DNA of 64,000 nt, taken from Pholis gunnellus (lineage: Eukaryota; Chordata; Actinopteri; Perciformes; Pholidae). Shown one piece after another: positions 58,901 through 64,000 of this stretch. The DNA lies in the NCBI GenBank assembly GCA_910591455.2, contig OU342814.1, forward strand, positions 20,559,268 through 20,623,267. The letters are read 5' to 3'. Under the pieces are notes generated by a model that worked only from the letters and a program-made list of their open reading frames with translations, was not told the origin of the DNA and searched no databases. Made by a program: the position numbers and the translations under genes. The number at the start of each line of letters is the position of its first letter. Position 1 is the stretch's first letter.

Positions 58901-60370
58901 GAGATGGACTCGGTACGCCGTGACTGATTAGTGATAGACGTGCCGTGCATAAGATAATAACTTAGTTAGAGTGACACTGCTGCAGGATATAAATGTTGCG
59001 TGTTTGTGTGAGTGGCCTTATTGTTAACGAGATTAGCCCTGGTGACGTGCGTGTAGGCCTATATCCTAATTAATTGCCTTGGCTTGCATCTATGCACTCT
59101 TGTAAATTGCAGTCTGGAAGACTTCAGCATAAAACTGGAGCACTTGGTAGGGGGGGGACCACCGGATAGCCACCGGGTATTTTGCACACTGGTCACAGCA
59201 TTTGGTAACATCTGCATTCCAAAATGCAAAAGAGGCGTGGGGGGCGTGAGGTGTAGCACAACAGTGTCCGTGTGTAGTCCCACCTTAAACACCGGCTCTT
59301 CCTTTAAAACAAGATGTTGAAATCTGTCCCCTCATTCCGTGTCCGTACCTTTTTTATACAGAAAGCCGATGTGCAAAAAAAGACGCAGTATAATAATAAC
59401 AGCCTGTGTGAAGGGGGTTGATTTCTATTGTAAAGACCAGCAGTTGGGTTCACATGATAGTGAAGTGGGACTCCTCACGGCTGGCCTGGTCCCGCCTCAC
59501 AATACAACAAAAGGTTTCACTCACAGAGATCTGTTAACCCACGTGAAATATAGTTTCTCTCTACACACTTAAATCAGGAAACTAAAACTATTTTTATTCT
59601 ACAGTAGCTAATAAATACATTACCTTCAATATCTGAATGCATCTTGATGTTTACAAAGCATCTAAACACTTCAAGATGTTGACCTTAATTTCCTCACAAA
59701 TAGCAGAGATGACTAAATGTTCCATACGTGATAACAGTGGACTCATCTCCGCTGTTTACAGTTGTAAAGGCAGTGAGTACATAGCTCTTTGTTATGTGTA
59801 TGAACATAAAACAAAGTCCTTGTTTTGATTGTCTCTTCACAGCTAAATGTCAGTTGTGCTTTTTGATTCCCGGAAAACAGCTGGAGACTCCACGAAGGGA
59901 AAGGAGACCTCATTTCCTCTGAAATGAAACAAAAACAATGTAGCAGTGATTTGAATGTTTCTATTGGCAACACGCTTGTCTTAGCTGAGGTGCAACTTAT
60001 GATATAATGCAGTCCAACACAATACCTCAAACTGTGACCTTTGAAAATGACACGTCTCTGACTCATATTATAAAGACACATACATATCAGCCAAAGGGGA
60101 ACCCACTTATTCTGTAGGTGGGCTGAGCAATGGTCATGTGGCTGGGATGGGGAGTTCCTAATAATGCACACAGGTGACATGACACCTTATTTGGTCAAAG
60201 GAGACGTGCGCCTTCCTTTTCTGCGGTACTCAATCTTGTGCAGAGGAGGTGTTAACCTAAAATGTGTTTATTTAGTAAACACACTTCTGAAACACTCACT
60301 GTTTTTGATTGTAAAAAGTCTGGATGTGCTTTGATTTTCTGTTTGAAAATCAGAAGCAAAATGAAAATGA
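56000..60370. other. Intergenic DNA between the GPCR and the SLC22 gene
   Basis: No host exon was recognised with confidence, apart from a possible last SLC22 exon at about 59910-59918 on the minus strand. The region at 56690-56800 contains repeated 'ggcta/tagcc' words that look like a decayed DNA element. Confidence 0.4.
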
Positions 60371-60374
60371 AACA

Positions 60375-63300
60375 TTACCACCAGATGTCGCCAAAACATT
60401 TTCTAATTTTACACATTGTGGCTTTCGCGTATTCATTTACCAACCTCGGCTTTTCAACGTCGTCGATTGTCTCGGGCAGCCTCACATTCAGCGTCTCTGG
60501 AAGCAGCAGAGCCACCAGGCCAGAAATGATGGCCACAGAGCAGATGATGACCTGAGGAAGAACGGTCCACACGTCCTCCAGCAGCAGGATGAGCGGAGCC
60601 ACTAACACTCCCAGACGACTCGTGAAGTTGGTGTAACCCAAAGCGTTTTGCCTGGAGAGACAGAAGGTAAATCATAAGCACCGACTTTATTAATTAGTCC
60701 TCCATAGTCATGTGACCTTCTCTGTGTCTGCAGATAAGGAAATGTTCAGGACTCTTAATTTACCCTCGACTGAACTCATAATCAACAGATGCTTTAAGAC
60801 TTTTACTACAAGTAAATCATTCTCCAAACTTCACCCCAATTACTTCAAAACTGAAATAAATAATTGACTCAAAATGAAGCGTAGAAAAAAATGTACTTGT
60901 CCTAAATTATTGATAATAATAAAATGATCTATCTTAGTGAATTGGATTGTCTTAACTGCTGGGTCTTCACCTAAATATTAAATTACAAAGATTAACTGAA
61001 GGGGAAGTCACACCTCTTTTACAACATGTGTTTACACCGTTCCGGACATTTTGATGCCTCCACGCTGGCGACAGCTGTGGCCTCAAGTCCGTTCCTTTCT
61101 CATCATATCTGGAGAACGCCATGACTGAGTTTATTCAAATTTGGCACAAAAGTCGACTTGGACTAAAAGACTAACTGATCAGATTTTGGTGGTCAAAGGT
61201 CAAAAGTCTAGGACACTGTGAACACGTCTTTCCCATTCCCGTAAATGTAATATCTCAGGAACACCAAGAAGGAATTTATTTAAATTTGTAAAAAAAAAAC
61301 ATCCACTTGGACTCAAGGAGGAACTGTCCGTGTCAAATGTCCAATCCTTTTGACCATAACCCAAGAATTCATATGCTATTTATGACAATTTCACACAAAT
61401 GTCCACTAGGACAAAATGGTGAAAGTGATGACATTTTGGACTGACATGCATGTAAACTGCAACTCGACTGGTTGGCGTAGGCGCTCATTTTAGTTCCTAT
61501 TGATATGATGCGAATGTAAAATACAATCATGTGAATGATGAACAGAATAAGGCCTTGTCAATGCAGCAGCTAAATGCAACTGTATGACGGTAACTGACCT
61601 GACCACTGTGGGGTAAAGCTCTGTTGTGTAGAGAAAGACGATCGTGAAGGAAGCTTCTGACAGGCCTTTTCCAAGGATGGCAACAACAGCACGCACATGC
61701 CACAGACCTACACAGAAGTACAGTCGATGCAACATATACAGTACAAGATAAGTGTGTAAAACGTTCAGCTAACTTTAAACAAAAATAAGACGGACACTGC
61801 TCATACCAATTCACAGTATGCAAAATAACGTAGATATCGACCCATGTGTGATTATCTAATTTCAGTAAAAGGAAATAATGACCTTGTGGTACAAACACGT
61901 TTATGGCGATGCAGATTCCTGTCAGTAACAGCGTGCCTGCTTGGCACTTCCTCCGTCCAAAGATATTAAGAAAGAAATATATCATCAGCTTGGCAGGGAC
62001 TTCAATGGCAGCGTAGATGAAGTGTGTGAGGTAAATGTTTAAACCAAATCCACTGACGTTGAAGCTGATTCCATAATACGTCGAGGCAACTCCATACCTG
62101 CATAATGAATAACAAAACATTGCCTATTATGTTTCTGTAGCTTGATGTGTCTCCTTCCATACATCTCTATTTCTACTGAGGAGATTCAATTGATAATACT
62201 AATGTTTCAAGAAATAACCATTAACATTTGTATTTCCTTTTCATTTCGTGTTTTTTCGAGGTAATACCCACCACACAATCCCAGTCAGAAGAGTTAACCG
62301 TCTCATCTTCGGGGTCTTGATTAGGTGAAGGTATGTGTAGTTTTTGTCTTGCTTTTCTATGTTGGAGAGTGACTGTACAGAGGCAGAGAAGGAATGTTAA
62401 AGGGGAGGTTCACATTTTCTGGTCGAGCAAATCTTACATGCCCATATAAAACGAAAGGTTTTAGTATAATTCCCTGCATGTTGTTTTTGCCAGACAGTGT
62501 TTCTTTGCTGAGCTGTGACGGAGGGATTGCAGCAAAAAGACAGTCACTTGACTCAATTGATTTGGTTAACAGAACGCTGAAGAAACATGTCGGCTTCAAC
62601 TGAACTTTAGAATGTGTTTTGCTCCTTCAGAGGAATGTGGATTTTCTCCATGGACTCTAGCAACACATACGCTGCACCAGAAACATCAGAATAATGTATT
62701 TATTCATGTAAAACATATACACACAATATACCCTGTATACAAAGCCATTAAACATCAAGCTCAAACTTACCTCCAGTTTTAATTTGGATGACACTTTTTC
62801 TCTTTTGTTGAACTTGGCACATTTGTCAAGGTAAAACTGAGCACTTTCCACTTTCCCATGGGCCAAAAGCCAGCGAGCAGATTCAGGAATCCACCTGCAA
62901 TTATATTGAAAATAGTTGATAATCAGTGGACACTTGAAATAGGATATTACTGAAATAACACTGAAAATTACTGCCAACTAGTAGACCCACTGATTTTGGA
63001 GAGTCAGTGAATGGAATTATTTTTTGTCTCATTTTCATTTGCAGGTCAAGGTTTCCTCAGCCTCCAACAAGTGTGTTCAGATTTAAAACAAAAACTGATT
63101 TATTTAGTGGTACTTGACCTCATTGAGCTCCACATGGTGAAATGTCCATTTTATACTATAACGTGATGTGTTTTTACTTACCACCAGGTCAAAACGGCAA
63201 AGCCCAGTGGAGCTGTGACGGTCATGATCAGTGTGCGCCAGTCATTCACCAGGAAGGCAAACCCAGCCAGCAGCATGTTACCTACAGACCAGGACAGGCT

Positions 63301-64000
63301 GCCAATCACACCGATAAATGACCTGTGACTTGTGTCGACCCACTCGATGCCTGCAAGGTGAGGAAAATTACATAATCAGTTAGTAATAATGATAATAATA
63401 ACAATAATAATTCAATGATAATACAGTTACTTTCTGTTTTAATTGCATTTCCCCCAAATCATAAACCTTAAATCTCATCAGGCCATTTGGGGGAAAACAA
63501 GCTGTGAACACAAAACATGACTTTCAAGCCAAAAATTCCTACTTAGTTAGCTTACTGAGAACACTGGAGTTGATGCCGATTCCGCTCAGTCCGAACCCAG
63601 TGAGAAATCTCAGCACCGCAAACAGAATGTAGGAGTTTGCAAACGCACTGGCGAAGCCAAACACGATGGCTATGATGTACGAGGCCAGAAGGGTGTTTTT
63701 CCTCCCATACCTGCAAATAAGAAAGGCTTAGCTTTATCTGTCTGACTGCAGATGTGAAACACGTTTTCTGCCACAGAGGATTTATTTGAACCCAAAACAT
63801 AATAGTTTTCTAAAGAACCAAGTATGTGTGTTGCCTAAACTTAAGCAGATTTCTGGAAGGAAACACTTCTCCCAACGGCATCGCCCATCCATATGAAAGG
63901 TTTCACTTCATCATAAAAAAGTTGGAGACACACTTTTTATTCACATACTTATCACAGAGGAATCCAAAAGCAAAGGCCCCTATCATCACGCCAAAGAAGA
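60375..64000 (-). CDS. slc22a7: SLC22 organic-anion transporter, SLC22A7 (OAT2)-like, partial
   Basis: Major-facilitator organic-anion/cation transporter of the plasma membrane; the N-terminal part is beyond the window. Minus-strand exons are 64000-63949, 63710-63556, 63350-63182, 62894-62771, 62372-62272, 62097-61883, 61707-61599 and 60651-60441. Each joins in frame. Landmarks are the MFS motif LCDKYGRKNTLL, then WVDTSHRSFIGVI, the SLC22 signature WIPESARWLLAHGKVE, YGISFNVSGFGLNIYLTH, GRRKCQAGTLL, EASFTIVFLYTTELYPTVVR, and ALLLPETLNVRLPETIDDVE. The YGISF-VSG-GLN-Y and LPETIDDVE blocks fit SLC22A7 better than SLC22A13. The end is unsettled: reading through the donor at 60440 adds 22 residues to a stop at 60375, while splicing to 59918 gives PRLRK and stop. 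Confidence 0.88.
61090..61440. repeat. Imperfect tandem teleost repeat, period about 145 bp, in an SLC22 intron
   Basis: The words 'atatctggagaacgcc' (about 61107) and 'atatctcaggaacacc' (about 61250) recur about 145 bases apart. Each is followed by 'caaatttg' or 'taaatttg' and '(c)acttggact'. This matches a widespread fish repeat with 'cataactcaagaattcatac'-type units. Confidence 0.65.

Overview
The window is vertebrate nuclear DNA and almost certainly comes from a teleost, probably a percomorph. The evidence is small exons with GT-AG splice sites, long AT-rich introns, many (CA)n/(TG)n microsatellites, repeat families typical of bony fish, and an unmistakable teleost luteinizing-hormone beta gene. 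Gene models were built by hand from splice sites, reading-frame continuity and remembered family sequences. No database search was possible.

Layout. (1) 684-8757, +: the last nine coding exons of arfgef3 (BIG3), with a probable long 3' UTR to about 13.9 kb that carries two MITE-like elements. (2) 15085-16825, +: a two-exon single-pass membrane protein, probably smim28. (3) 18497-25535, +: an eight-exon SLC5A7-like (choline-transporter-family) gene, copy A. (4) 26419-29464, -: lhb, with a TATA box and a non-coding first exon near 29.9 kb. (5) 31857-33420, +: cox20, four exons. (6) 37432-45711, -: a second eight-exon SLC5A7-like gene, copy B. Its first seven coding exons match copy A base for base in length. 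(7) 46-53 kb: no gene recognised; repeats and a LINE 3' fragment. (8) 54076-55534, +: a strongly divergent class-A-type GPCR, with two possible upstream exons. (9) 60375-64000, -: the 3' part of an SLC22 organic-anion transporter (SLC22A7-like), cut by the window end.

The most unusual arrangement is 18-46 kb, where two SLC5A7-like paralogs face each other and enclose lhb and cox20. By alignment to human CHT1, both paralogs lack two of the four aromatic residues of the choline cage, so they may carry a different substrate. The GPCR is the other oddity. It has almost no second extracellular loop and none of the usual loop cysteines. Apart from the duplicated transporters, the genes look like unrelated neighbours rather than one pathway.
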